Made by a program: the position numbers and the translations under genes
Origin: UBA4093 sp036676455
GTDB lineage: Bacteria; Cyanobacteriota; Sericytochromatia; S15B-MN24; UBA4093
NCBI GenBank assembly: GCA_036676455.1
Contig: JAKFCW010000116.1
Location: 62,001 to 126,000, forward strand
Direction of reading: 5' to 3'
DNA length: 64,000 bases
Notes under the pieces: model-generated
Seen by the model: only the letters and a program-made list of their open reading frames with translations
The model's database searches: none
What the model was told of the DNA's origin: nothing
Shown: positions 34,073 through 41,018 of the stretch, in pieces
Position numbering within the stretch: position 1 is the first letter of the stretch
Layout: each line of letters opens with the position of its first letter

Positions 34073-34987
34073 TCAGGCCTCCAGGGCCCTCCTGACGGTC
34101 TCCTCGCTGACCACCGCATAGCGCTGGGTGGTTTGGAGGTTCCGGTGCCCAAGGACCTTCTGGACGACTTCCACCGGCTTCCCCTCGTTGATCAGCCGGG
34201 TCGCGTAGGTGTGCCGGAGCTGATGAATGGTCGCCTCGACCCCGGCCGCCCGGCAGTAGCGTTGCCAAGCTTTCTGGATGACCGAGTAGTGGATCGGAGC
34301 GCCGGCAGTTCCGTTCCGGCGTTTGCTCTCGTTCGGCCGGAACAAGAGTCCCCGGCCGGTGATCGTCTCGCCGTCGCCGGCAAGCCAACCTTGCGAGCGG
34401 AGGTAGCGCCGGAGCATGCTGTAGCTTTCAGTCTTGATGAGGTAGATGGTCCTCTCCCGGCCACCCTTTCCGATGATCGTGATCTCCTGGGCCGCCATCC
34501 GGATCTGCTCCAGGCGGACGGAAAGGATCTCCGAGACCCGAGCACCGGTATCCGCCAGGAGCTGAAAGATCAGGCGGTCCCGCTTGTCCTTGATGATCCG
34601 GAGAACTGCCTGGACCTCCCCGGATCGCATGGCTCGGGGTTGGGCCTCCGGGACATTGATCCGGGGAAGGCGCTCAACCGGATTGGCCGGCAGGAGGTCT
34701 CCCTGGACGCACCACCGGAGAAAGGCAGACAAGGCTGAGCGATGCCGGGCCATGGTTGCCGGCGATCGACCTTGTAAAGACCGAAGGTAGTCGCGGACCA
34801 CTTGGACAGAGAGCGCCCCGATTTCGCCCTTGTAGAAGGTCATGAAGGTCTGGAGGTTGCTTTGGTAGCCCCGGAGGGTCTCCGGTCTGTTTCCCTCCAC
34901 CCGGAGGTCGGCCAGGAAGTCGTTAAGTAGAGTCTCCAGGGAGGCTCGCCGGCAACCCGGCAGACCCGTATGCAGGATCCTTGGCAT
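34073..34987 (-). CDS. XerC/XerD-like tyrosine recombinase
   Basis: 304 aa from the ATG at 34987, with GAGGAGG upstream. Typical Xer length and layout: an N-terminal SAM-like domain (LETLLNDFLADLRVEGNRPETLRGY), then the catalytic Arg (DTGARVSEILSV), Lys (GKGGRERTIYL), HQLRHTYATRL, LGHRNLQTTQRY with the Tyr nucleophile. It lacks the arm-binding domain of the element's main integrase, so it is not the tRNA-site integrase. A 28-bp dif-like dyad lies 92 bp upstream of the start, suggesting a self-contained recombinase/site module. Confidence 0.92.
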   Translation of the reverse strand: MPRILHTGLPGCRRASLETLLNDFLADLRVEGNRPETLRGYQSNLQTFMTFYKGEIGALSVQVVRDYLRSLQGRSPATMARHRSALSAFLRWCVQGDLLPANPVERLPRINVPEAQPRAMRSGEVQAVLRIIKDKRDRLIFQLLADTGARVSEILSVRLEQIRMAAQEITIIGKGGRERTIYLIKTESYSMLRRYLRSQGWLAGDGETITGRGLLFRPNESKRRNGTAGAPIHYSVIQKAWQRYCRAAGVEATIHQLRHTYATRLINEGKPVEVVQKVLGHRNLQTTQRYAVVSEETVRRALEA

Positions 34988-35079
34988 GTGGTCCTCCTCG
35001 TTGTGCGTGGTAACGATAAGAAGGGGATCCGGGTTGTGGGACCGGAAGGCTTGGTGCCATCTCGCGGGTCCTCCGGAGT

Positions 35080-35107
35080 GTGCGCGGCAATGTTCATTAC
35101 CGCGCAC
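35080..35107. other. 28-bp dif-like dyad (11-6-11 layout) upstream of the Xer-like gene
   Basis: The outer 8 bases GTGCGCGG (35080-35087) and CCGCGCAC (35100-35107) are exact inverted repeats. Inner AATG/CATT also pair. Read as 11-bp arms with a 6-bp centre (35091-35096, TGTTCA), the centre and inner arm ends (CAA, TTA) match the most conserved part of bacterial dif (TAA-TGTATA-TTA). It could instead be an operator shared by the recombinase and the 35206 gene. Confidence 0.5.
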
Positions 35108-35205
35108 ATTGCCCAGATTGTGTGGCCTACCTCATGGCATATTGGGGACGAAGGCCTGGAGATGGCTTCACCCACACGCGCCCATGCAAGGCAAGGAGAC
35201 CCCCT

Positions 35206-35370
35206 ATGAGCCCCTCGTACCAAGAATTGCTTGCGCAGAACGTCGCCCTTAAGCAGGAACTTCAGCGTGCCACCGAGATCATCAACCGGCTGAGAGCCGA
35301 AAATGACGAACTCCGGAGGCGCCAGGGCGGCGATGGACTGGACGGTTTGCTTGGCCGGCTAGGGCGTTAA
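35206..35370 (+). CDS. Small leucine-zipper / coiled-coil protein
   Basis: 54 aa from the ATG at 35206, with AAGGAG 7 nt upstream. Residues 6-42 form one amphipathic coiled coil with Leu/Ile heptads (LLAQNVALKQELQRATEIINRL, RAENDELRRR). A short Gly-rich tail follows. It may oligomerise or bind a partner. Its divergent placement from the Xer-like gene across the dif-like dyad suggests a helper role, unproven. Confidence 0.7.
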   Translation: MSPSYQELLAQNVALKQELQRATEIINRLRAENDELRRRQGGDGLDGLLGRLGR

Positions 35371-35375
35371 TACCT

Positions 35376-35564
35376 TCAAGGCCTCTGCGAGCCGTCAGTT
35401 CTCGCGGAGGCCTTGTGGTCCTTGCTATCGCCCTTGCGCTGGTTGGCCTCGAACCTTGCCATCCGTCGCTCGATCTCCTGGAGCAATTCATCGAGTTCTA
35501 CGGAGATTGCTTCCAAGTCGATGGGAACTTCAACCTCCTGGAGACTCTCCTCCGACTCCTTCAG
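35376..35564 (-). CDS. Small acidic coiled-coil protein, start uncertain
   Basis: About 62 aa if started at a CTG (35562-35564) that follows GGAGG by 5 nt, just after the previous gene's stop. The frame is open to an ATG at 35657 but the extra part looks non-coding. The core is a heptad-like helix (DLEAISVELDELLQEIERRMARFEANQ). The gene overlaps the bidirectional hairpin at 35378-35414. Function unknown. Confidence 0.45.
   Translation of the reverse strand: MKESEESLQEVEVPIDLEAISVELDELLQEIERRMARFEANQRKGDSKDHKASARTDGSQRP
35378..35414. terminator. Bidirectional hairpin between convergent small genes
   Basis: AAGGCCTCTGCGAG (35378-35391) pairs with CTCGCGGAGGCCTT (35401-35414) with one mismatch-type wobble. 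It ends both the leucine-zipper gene and the leftward pair. Confidence 0.55.
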
Positions 35565-35574
35565 GGGACCTCCG

Positions 35575-35832
35575 CTATGACTGCCGGATCTGATCCCCAG
35601 GCTCCGTCTTGGGACCGAATACGGCGAACCCCCTGCCCATGGCCACCCCTGCAACAAAGGACCGCTCAGCGATCGTCCGACTCCGCTCTAGGTGAAGCTG
35701 ATGAAGTTGCTCGATCTCCTTCTGGTAGTCCGGCGACAGCACCTCTCGGAGGCAGTCCAGGCGGCCCGCAATGTCTACGATGAACCGATCGTTCACTTCG
35801 GCAAGCATGTCTTCGATGACCTCAAGACACAT
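35575..35832 (-). CDS. Small helical protein of the element
   Basis: 85 aa. The ATG at 35832 follows GGGAGG by 8 nt. It is helical (CLEVIEDMLAEVNDRFIVDIAGRLDCLREVL, YQKEIEQLHQLHLERSRTIAERSF) with a Gly-rich end. No family recognised. It is upstream of and probably co-transcribed with the small acidic coiled-coil gene. It could be a regulatory or accessory factor of the element. Confidence 0.6.
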   Translation of the reverse strand: MCLEVIEDMLAEVNDRFIVDIAGRLDCLREVLSPDYQKEIEQLHQLHLERSRTIAERSFVAGVAMGRGFAVFGPKTEPGDQIRQS

Positions 35833-36106
35833 ATTGATCCTCCCTCAATAGTTGCAAGGCAGACGGGACACCCGGCCGGAGGCCATCCGGCGTGTGAGAG
35901 ACGGGACATGGCAAACCACCCCCTTGGTTATCCAATATCGACGGTATTGCCACTAGGTAGAAAACATTCAAGCGTGCCGTTACAGGCACTCGACAGGGTC
36001 GTACTTTTGAGATGACTCGTTAGGCAGCATTGGGAACCATCGTTTTGATGGCAGAAGAGGCGGGTAAGTAATCAAGGGTTATCAGACCTTATGCAAGGAC
36101 AATGCA

Positions 36107-37306
36107 ATGAATCGACGAAATGCGACGGCTGTCTCCCTGATCGCTCTTACCTTAGGTATTGGCATCATTGCCGGGTGCGCCGACTTACAAGGTGTATTGA
36201 CCGGCTCGACGCAGGATCAATCCCAAGGCTCTTTTGGAAAGGTACTTTTCCAAATTGCTTTGCCCAGCAGCGAACGACAGATTGCGGGCGTGCTGGATGT
36301 AGTCGATCGAATCGAATTGTCTCTGTCAGGTTCAGCCCTAAGCACTCCGTTATCTTCGACGATTAGCAAGTCCGAGATTTCTAGTGGTGGAGCTTCGGCA
36401 ACAATCGAACGAGTTCCCCCCGGACAGCTGTTACTTTCGGCGTCCGTACTGGACGGTATAGGGAACGTACTAGCAACCGGTTCGGCACCAGTAACCGTCG
36501 TAGCAGGGCGTCAAGCCACAGCCAACATGACGTTAACAATTCCAACCACAGGATCGGTCGGTTCAACGATCACGTTGGAGGAAGGCTCGCCAGTTCCAGG
36601 GGCTAGTCCAAGTCCTTCATCATTTAGCTTTAGCCCCACGGCACAGCTCACTGGCAAGATCACGTATGACGGTTCCCCCCTTGAGTTTGCGGACGATAAC
36701 TACGATCCGGTAATGAAGATCAAGGAGCCAGGCTTGACCCTATTGGGTCATTCCTCAGCAGTGTTTGAGAATCAGTACTTTCAGTATGTTGGCTTAACCG
36801 AGAGTAAGCCATATCAGGTTGTTTGGGACTATCAAGGACAGCCCCCGGCTAGTGCAGCGGCAATTAATACTATTAGGCTATTTGTCTCGGACCCTATTAC
36901 CGCTTCCGCCGTCGCAGTAGACCCCATGGTCGCCATGGACATCATGTGGGAAACGAAGGCTTCACCGAACTATGGAGCATACATCCATCCAACGACCGAT
37001 AACCCTGTCAGCTTCAGCTTTAGCAAAGTCCCTCATTTAGACGCCGAGTATCAGGTAGATGTCTTTGACGTGAACGGTGCTAGGCAGTGGTCGTCAGCTT
37101 GGCTTACAAGTTCTTCCGTGTCTTGGAATGGGCGCAAAGGAACGGAAACGAACACCCCTACTGGAGCAGAGATTTCGCCTGGTTCCTATTCCTACTCGAT
37201 CAAGTTCCGTAAGGTGGGTGGGACATTTGGTGGAGCAAATTATTACGGGGAGTCTTTCAGAATTCCGCTCCAGAAGTCGCTCAGTGGGCCTGTAATAAAT
37301 GATTGA
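36107..37306 (+). CDS. AT-richer beta-rich lipoprotein of the element
   Basis: 399 aa. The lipobox IIAGC has its Cys at 24. Residues about 45-150 form a DUF4382-like or carboxypeptidase-regulatory-like beta domain (GKVLFQIALPSSERQIAGVLDVVDRIELSLSG, LLLSASVLDGIGNVLATGSAPVTVVAG). A Ser/Pro/Thr-rich linker (about 160-180) joins a second beta domain ending in SYSIKFRKVGGTFGG-like strands. An AAGGA precedes the ATG. Its codon use is visibly richer in A and T than any neighbour. It is the last gene before attR. Confidence 0.85.
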   Translation: MNRRNATAVSLIALTLGIGIIAGCADLQGVLTGSTQDQSQGSFGKVLFQIALPSSERQIAGVLDVVDRIELSLSGSALSTPLSSTISKSEISSGGASATIERVPPGQLLLSASVLDGIGNVLATGSAPVTVVAGRQATANMTLTIPTTGSVGSTITLEEGSPVPGASPSPSSFSFSPTAQLTGKITYDGSPLEFADDNYDPVMKIKEPGLTLLGHSSAVFENQYFQYVGLTESKPYQVVWDYQGQPPASAAAINTIRLFVSDPITASAVAVDPMVAMDIMWETKASPNYGAYIHPTTDNPVSFSFSKVPHLDAEYQVDVFDVNGARQWSSAWLTSSSVSWNGRKGTETNTPTGAEISPGSYSYSIKFRKVGGTFGGANYYGESFRIPLQKSLSGPVIND

Positions 37307-37455
37307 GTGGCGTATTACTAGCAAACCGTTTGCAAACGAACTCTTTGGCACGAGGGAGCAACTAGCGGGATTATTTGGGACTCAGGTTCCGCCAAATCGA
37401 GATTAGACGGGACTCACGAAACCGTCTTGGGAATAGGGGGGATAGGGGCCATCAG

Positions 37456-37518
37456 ACTCGAAATGCGTTGCCCCGTAAGGGGTTGGGGGTTCGAGTCCCC
37501 TGCCCTCCGCTCCCACCA
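37456..37518 (+). repeat. attR, 63-bp direct repeat
   Basis: Exact copy of the tRNA-Ser 3' half at 27105-27167, without the tRNA 5' half, so it is not a functional tRNA. It marks the right end of the element. Confidence 0.95.
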
Positions 37519-37525
37519 GTAATCG

Positions 37526-37562
37526 CTTAGAGCCCCCGGCCGAATCGGCCGGGGGCTCTAAG
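37526..37562 (+). terminator. Chromosomal hairpin formerly behind tRNA-Ser
   Basis: CTTAGAGCCCCCGGCCGA (37526-37543) is the exact reverse complement of 37545-37562. It follows attR directly, so before integration it sat after the tRNA gene. It resembles the element-borne hairpin at 27173-27215. Confidence 0.75.
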
Positions 37563-37606
37563 CCTATTGGCCCTACCCGGGCTGACCCGGGAGGCGAGCG
37601 ACCGTG

Positions 37607-38056
37607 CTAGTGGCCGGCGTGATCGCTGCTGCCCACGCGTGCGGCCTCCTCCCCATGCGGGATGAGCCAGTTGATGAAGTGGTAGTGGGGCTCGGGCACG
37701 CCGGGATGGCCGGGATTGTACGCGATATCGGTATGGTCGATCGATAGGCCCGCCGCCGCGCCGCCGACATTGGTCCAGTTCTTGCGCTCATTGAGCTGCG
37801 AGAGCGGAAGCATGTAGGTGATGTTGGTCAACTTCCCCTTGCGATCGTAGCCCAGAAACGGGCCAGCAGGCAGGGTCTTGGGATCGACGTACAAGGTGCC
37901 GTAGCCGGGCAGGAATTCCGGAAGCTGGACGAGCGTGCTCACCTTCTTGAAGTTCGCAGGCGGCTTGGTCATCACGTCGCTCTTGGCGAGGGCTTGGCTC
38001 GCGCCGGTCGCGAGAAGCGCTCCGGTGACCAGCAATGCAGGCAGGATGGTTCTCAT
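37607..38056 (-). CDS. Secreted His-containing protein, DUF5602/TTHB210-like
   Basis: 149 aa from the ATG at 38056 (TAGGAG upstream). A signal peptide covers about residues 1-24 (LPALLVTGALLATGASQALA). The mature part has GTLYVDPKTLPAGPFLGYDRKGKL and PEPHYHFINWLIPHGEE, which I recall from DUF5602/TTHB210-like proteins; the His cluster may bind metal. The tail is GSSDHAGH. Function unknown. It is the first chromosomal gene beyond the element. Confidence 0.75.
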   Translation of the reverse strand: MRTILPALLVTGALLATGASQALAKSDVMTKPPANFKKVSTLVQLPEFLPGYGTLYVDPKTLPAGPFLGYDRKGKLTNITYMLPLSQLNERKNWTNVGGAAAGLSIDHTDIAYNPGHPGVPEPHYHFINWLIPHGEEAARVGSSDHAGH

Positions 38057-38345
38057 CACAATTCTCCTAAGCATGAGCAGGGAAGGCGATGGAAAGCCGG
38101 CGCCTGGAGATCCAGGCAGCAAGAACCCATCTTGAATGTTCATTAAAATACATAACATACTCTTGCTCGCTTCAGCAAGGAACGGAGGGGGCAGCGTCAA
38201 ACCGACGAAGAAGGCTGCCATCGCTGGACGGGCTGGACGCTGCCCAGGGTTTCTCAAAGCGGCTATGGTTCGGTGAGTGCAGCGAGCTCCGAGGGGGACA
38301 TCCCGCCTGGAGCGTGACGCCAGCAAGACCAAAGGAGGCGAGGAG

Positions 38346-39038
38346 ATGCAGAGCGTGTTGGAGCGGCGAGCGGAGACAGCGACGGCCCTGCCGCAGCTGT
38401 CGACGGAAGCATCCCCATGGAATTGGCTAGAGGCGAGGCGGATCGGCGGGGCTGTGATCGCCTTGCAAGGCGCCCGCTGGCTCGCGACCCGACTTAACCA
38501 GCGCTCGGTGCCGCCGACGCGTACCGGCGGCATGCTCGGAGACCTCGCCGGAGGGCTGGGCCGTGGGCTCGTCGCGGGAGCCGTGGGCACGGTGATCATC
38601 ACCGCGGCTGCGGCGGCCCATCAGCAGATCAAGAGCCGCCTGAAGGCCAAGCCCGGCGAAGCGAAGCCCCCCACCGATCTCTTCCAGGTCCTCATCGGTC
38701 CCTGGCTCTTTTCCGCCGATGCCGTCAGCAAGGTTATGGGCGGCCTCACGCCCAAGGACGAGGCCGCGAAACGGCGCCTGGCCCTGGCTGCCCACGTGGG
38801 TTACGGCAGCGCTTGGGGGATGAGCCTGGCCGCCCTGTCGCTCGCGGGCATCCGGGGACCCGCGGCCATGGGAGTCCTGCTCGGGGGGGTCCTGGGCGCC
38901 GAGATGGCCTTGATGCCCCGGGCCGGGTTCTTTCCGCCGGTCGGGCAGTGGGGGACCGAGGCCGTGATCAGTAGCACCTACCAGCACGCCCTCTACGCGA
39001 TCGCCGCGGGGCTCACCTTCGACCTGCTGGAGCGGTGA
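38346..39038 (+). CDS. Integral membrane protein of unknown function
   Basis: 230 aa from the ATG at 38346, 7 nt after AAAGGAGG. Hydrophobic segments at about 69-90, 143-165, 170-190 and 208-225 carry many Gly and Ala (GGLGRGLVAGAVGTVIITAAAAAHQ). It is reminiscent of small YagU/DUF1440-like inner-membrane proteins, but I am not certain. A short decayed frame follows its stop. Confidence 0.6.
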   Translation: MQSVLERRAETATALPQLSTEASPWNWLEARRIGGAVIALQGARWLATRLNQRSVPPTRTGGMLGDLAGGLGRGLVAGAVGTVIITAAAAAHQQIKSRLKAKPGEAKPPTDLFQVLIGPWLFSADAVSKVMGGLTPKDEAAKRRLALAAHVGYGSAWGMSLAALSLAGIRGPAAMGVLLGGVLGAEMALMPRAGFFPPVGQWGTEAVISSTYQHALYAIAAGLTFDLLER

Positions 39039-39042
39039 GGTC

Positions 39043-39207
39043 CTGCCTTGGCACTACCACCGACGCCTGATCTCCGAATGCCTAGTCGCCAAGGGCCACG
39101 AGGTCTATGACATCGTCAGCGAGGCCCCGCCCCGCCTGCACCGGCTCTCGCCCTTTGCTGTCAAGGCGGGCCCCTGCGTGATCTACCCCGAAGAGCGCGA
39201 CTCCTGA
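39043..39207 (+). pseudogene. Decayed C-terminal fragment of a DUF488-like protein
   Basis: A frame without its own start ends at the TGA at 39205-39207. It reads WHYHRRLISECLVAKGHEVYDI, close to the DUF488 signature CHRRLIAEALxxxGxEVxHI with Cys changed to Tyr. The N-terminal two thirds of the family are missing. It overlaps the end of the preceding gene in another frame. Confidence 0.4.
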
Positions 39208-39391
39208 GGGCCGTTCCGGCTCCGGCTCGATGGTTAACTATTGGTTAATCTTTACTTAGATTGAGATTAAAATTCGCGGCTATTCGGCTCGCCGAGCGCC
39301 CTTGAGGGGAGATGCCCCCTTAAGCAAGTGACAACGTATTCATCACGACCTGTTAATCAGCATCATCCCTCCTTAACAAAAAGAAGTGAGC
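39208..39391. promoter_or_regulatory. AT-rich promoter-like region before the SleB-like lipoprotein
   Basis: Part of the 353-bp stretch 39039-39391 without an intact gene; its first half is the DUF488-like fragment. The rest is strongly AT-rich with two GGTTAA repeats (39229-39246) and CTGTTAA at 39349. I see no small gene. It most likely holds the promoter of the next lipoprotein. Confidence 0.45.
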
Positions 39392-40006
39392 ATGAAGAAG
39401 AGCATTCCTTTCCTCCTGGCGGCGCTGCTGGCCGGTTGCGCGGCCCCGGGAACCATGGGCGGGCTCTCGCTGACCGGGCCCGGATCCTTCACGGCGGACG
39501 ACGTCCTCCTGGACGCCCAGTACATGAAGTGGTGGGTCGATCGCCCCGTCACGCAGGCGGATGTCGAGTTCCTGGCCCGCGCGATCTCCGCCGAGGCGCG
39601 CGGCGAGGTGACCCGCTACAAGAAATCCGGCGACGCCTCCGTCAAGAAATCCGTGCAGGGAGTGGCCTACGTCATCGCCCGCACGGCCGCGGTCCGCAAG
39701 CAGAGCGTCGAGGGCCTGATCAAGGGTCAGTCCGACTTCCTCTCCTCCTGGCACCTCCAGAACCGGGCCGGAAACGCGGAGAATTACCGCCAGTTCTTCC
39801 TGCCGACCCAGAAGATCGTCTACTGGGACGAGCTCTGCGGGATCGCCCGGACCGCCCTGGAGGGCCAGGATCCCACGGGCATCGATCCCAACCACTTCTA
39901 CGACGTCTCCATCGCCCATCGGCCGCCCCGCTGGGCCGTCGGTTCCGGCGTCTCGAAGCGCCAGCTCGGCCGGATGATCTTCGTCTACACGCCGAAGGAC
40001 ATCTAG
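39392..40006 (+). CDS. Lipoprotein with SleB-like cell-wall hydrolase domain
   Basis: 204 aa from the ATG at 39392. A GTG at 39386 is also in frame. The lipobox LLAGC has its Cys at about 16. The domain core VEFLARAISAEARGE (about 59-73) and VQGVAYVIARTAAVRKQSVEGLI match the SleB/Hydrolase_2 pattern (xLARxIxxEARGE, VAxVIxxR) for a lytic enzyme acting on peptidoglycan. The catalytic Glu would be the one in EARGE. It is tethered to the envelope. An EF-hand lipoprotein follows after 53 bp. Confidence 0.75.
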   Translation: MKKSIPFLLAALLAGCAAPGTMGGLSLTGPGSFTADDVLLDAQYMKWWVDRPVTQADVEFLARAISAEARGEVTRYKKSGDASVKKSVQGVAYVIARTAAVRKQSVEGLIKGQSDFLSSWHLQNRAGNAENYRQFFLPTQKIVYWDELCGIARTALEGQDPTGIDPNHFYDVSIAHRPPRWAVGSGVSKRQLGRMIFVYTPKDI

Positions 40007-40059
40007 CCCCCGCCTGAAGACCCGGCATGGCCCTACACAGAAAGGACCGAGAAATCTCC

Positions 40060-40572
40060 ATGAAACGGTTACTGAGCCTCTCGCTGCTGGCGCTGACGCT
40101 GGCAGGCTGCGGGCAGCAGCCCCTGGCCCCGGCTACCGTCACGACCTCCACCACGGAGACCGTGAGCGCGCAGGACGTCAACCTGGTCAAGAGCCAGATC
40201 AAGCAGCTGGTAAAGGTCTACTTCCGCTACCTCGATGACAACAACGACGGCCGGGTGAGCAAGAAGGAGCTCGCGAAGAACGCGCCGGGTCCCTTCTTCA
40301 TGCGCCCCTACTTCGACAAGAACAACGACGGCTACCTCAGCTACGACGAGTTGCTCCAGATGATGGGGACCACGGTGCACACCGCGGCGAAGCTGCTCTA
40401 CACCGTCTGCGACACCGACTTCGACGGCCGCGTCACGCGCGACGACATCAAGCTGGTGCCCTTCGCCAAGTACTTCTTCACCCTGGCCGACAAGAACGAC
40501 GACGGCGTCATTTCGCTGACCGAGTTCGAGAAGCTTGTGACCAGCATCGGTCTCGTCAAGAACCCCTTCTAG
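40060..40572 (+). CDS. Lipoprotein with four EF-hand loops
   Basis: 170 aa from the ATG at 40060. A longer frame from 40027 has no signal. The lipobox is TLAGC (Cys about 18). Four calcium loops follow: DDNNDGRVSKKE, DKNNDGYLSYDE, DTDFDGRVTRDD and DKNDDGVISLTE, all with the central Gly and three ending in Glu. It should bind calcium outside the inner membrane, as a buffer or a calcium-controlled scaffold. It is probably co-transcribed with the SleB-like lipoprotein. A strong terminator follows. Confidence 0.9.
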   Translation: MKRLLSLSLLALTLAGCGQQPLAPATVTTSTTETVSAQDVNLVKSQIKQLVKVYFRYLDDNNDGRVSKKELAKNAPGPFFMRPYFDKNNDGYLSYDELLQMMGTTVHTAAKLLYTVCDTDFDGRVTRDDIKLVPFAKYFFTLADKNDDGVISLTEFEKLVTSIGLVKNPF

Positions 40573-40590
40573 CAAAATCGCCCGCTAAAG

Positions 40591-40628
40591 CCCGAGGGGC
40601 GCCGCAGATGCGGCGCCCCTCGGGTTTT
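40591..40628 (+). terminator. Intrinsic terminator
   Basis: A perfect 15-bp GC-rich stem, CCCGAGGGGCGCCGC (40591-40605) with 40610-40624, loop AGAT, then TTTT. It ends the EF-hand gene and may also serve the convergent DUF423 operon. Confidence 0.85.
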
Positions 40629-40645
40629 ACTCATCGGGAGTCGAC

Positions 40646-41014
40646 TCAGCGCTTGAAGGCTGTGAGGGCGAGCAAGACCCAGCCCACGATGAAGAGCACG
40701 CCTCCGATGGGCGTGATGGCACCGAGCCAGCGGATGCCGGTGAAGGCCAGCGTATAGAGGCTTCCCGAGAAGATCAGGATCCCGAAGAGGAAGCACCAAC
40801 CGGCTGCGACACTCAGCCCTCCCGGGAAACGCTGGATGGCCCAGGAGGCGGCGATCAGGGCAAGGGCATGAATGAGGTGATAATGGGCTCCGGTCTCCCA
40901 GATCTGGAGCAAATCGGGAGTGACGCGGGCCTTCAGGCCGTGCGCTCCGAAGGCGCCGAAGGCGACCCCGAGCGCGCCCATCAAGGCACCGATGGCGAAG
41001 AAGAGACGATCCAT
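40646..41014 (-). CDS. DUF423 inner-membrane protein (YgdD-like)
   Basis: 122 aa with four membrane helices. The start MDRLFFAIGALMGALGVAFGAFGAHGLK and the central GAHYHLIHALALI are hallmarks of DUF423. The role is unknown. It is 4 bp downstream of the histidine kinase gene, the last gene of the leftward unit that begins at 43873. Confidence 0.92.
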   Translation of the reverse strand: MDRLFFAIGALMGALGVAFGAFGAHGLKARVTPDLLQIWETGAHYHLIHALALIAASWAIQRFPGGLSVAAGWCFLFGILIFSGSLYTLAFTGIRWLGAITPIGGVLFIVGWVLLALTAFKR

Positions 41015-41018
41015 GGAC

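Larger units (their letters stand above)
27105..37518. mobile_element. Integrative element in the tRNA-Ser(CGA) gene, about 10.4 kb
   Basis: It is bounded by a perfect 63-bp direct repeat: attL 27105-27167 (part of the tRNA gene) and attR 37456-37518. Inside, an integrase gene lies beside attL, followed by a zinc-ribbon protein gene, XRE and excisionase-type genes, an HNH gene, a lipoprotein operon, a second XRE gene, a XerC/D-like recombinase and further small and lipoprotein genes. Genes here are AT-richer than the flanks, most clearly at 36107-37306. No capsid, portal, relaxase or replication initiator is recognisable. Confidence 0.9.

Noticed and set aside
27105..37518. Prophage or phage satellite
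   Set aside because: No capsid, terminase, portal, tail, primase or packaging gene is recognisable between the att sites.
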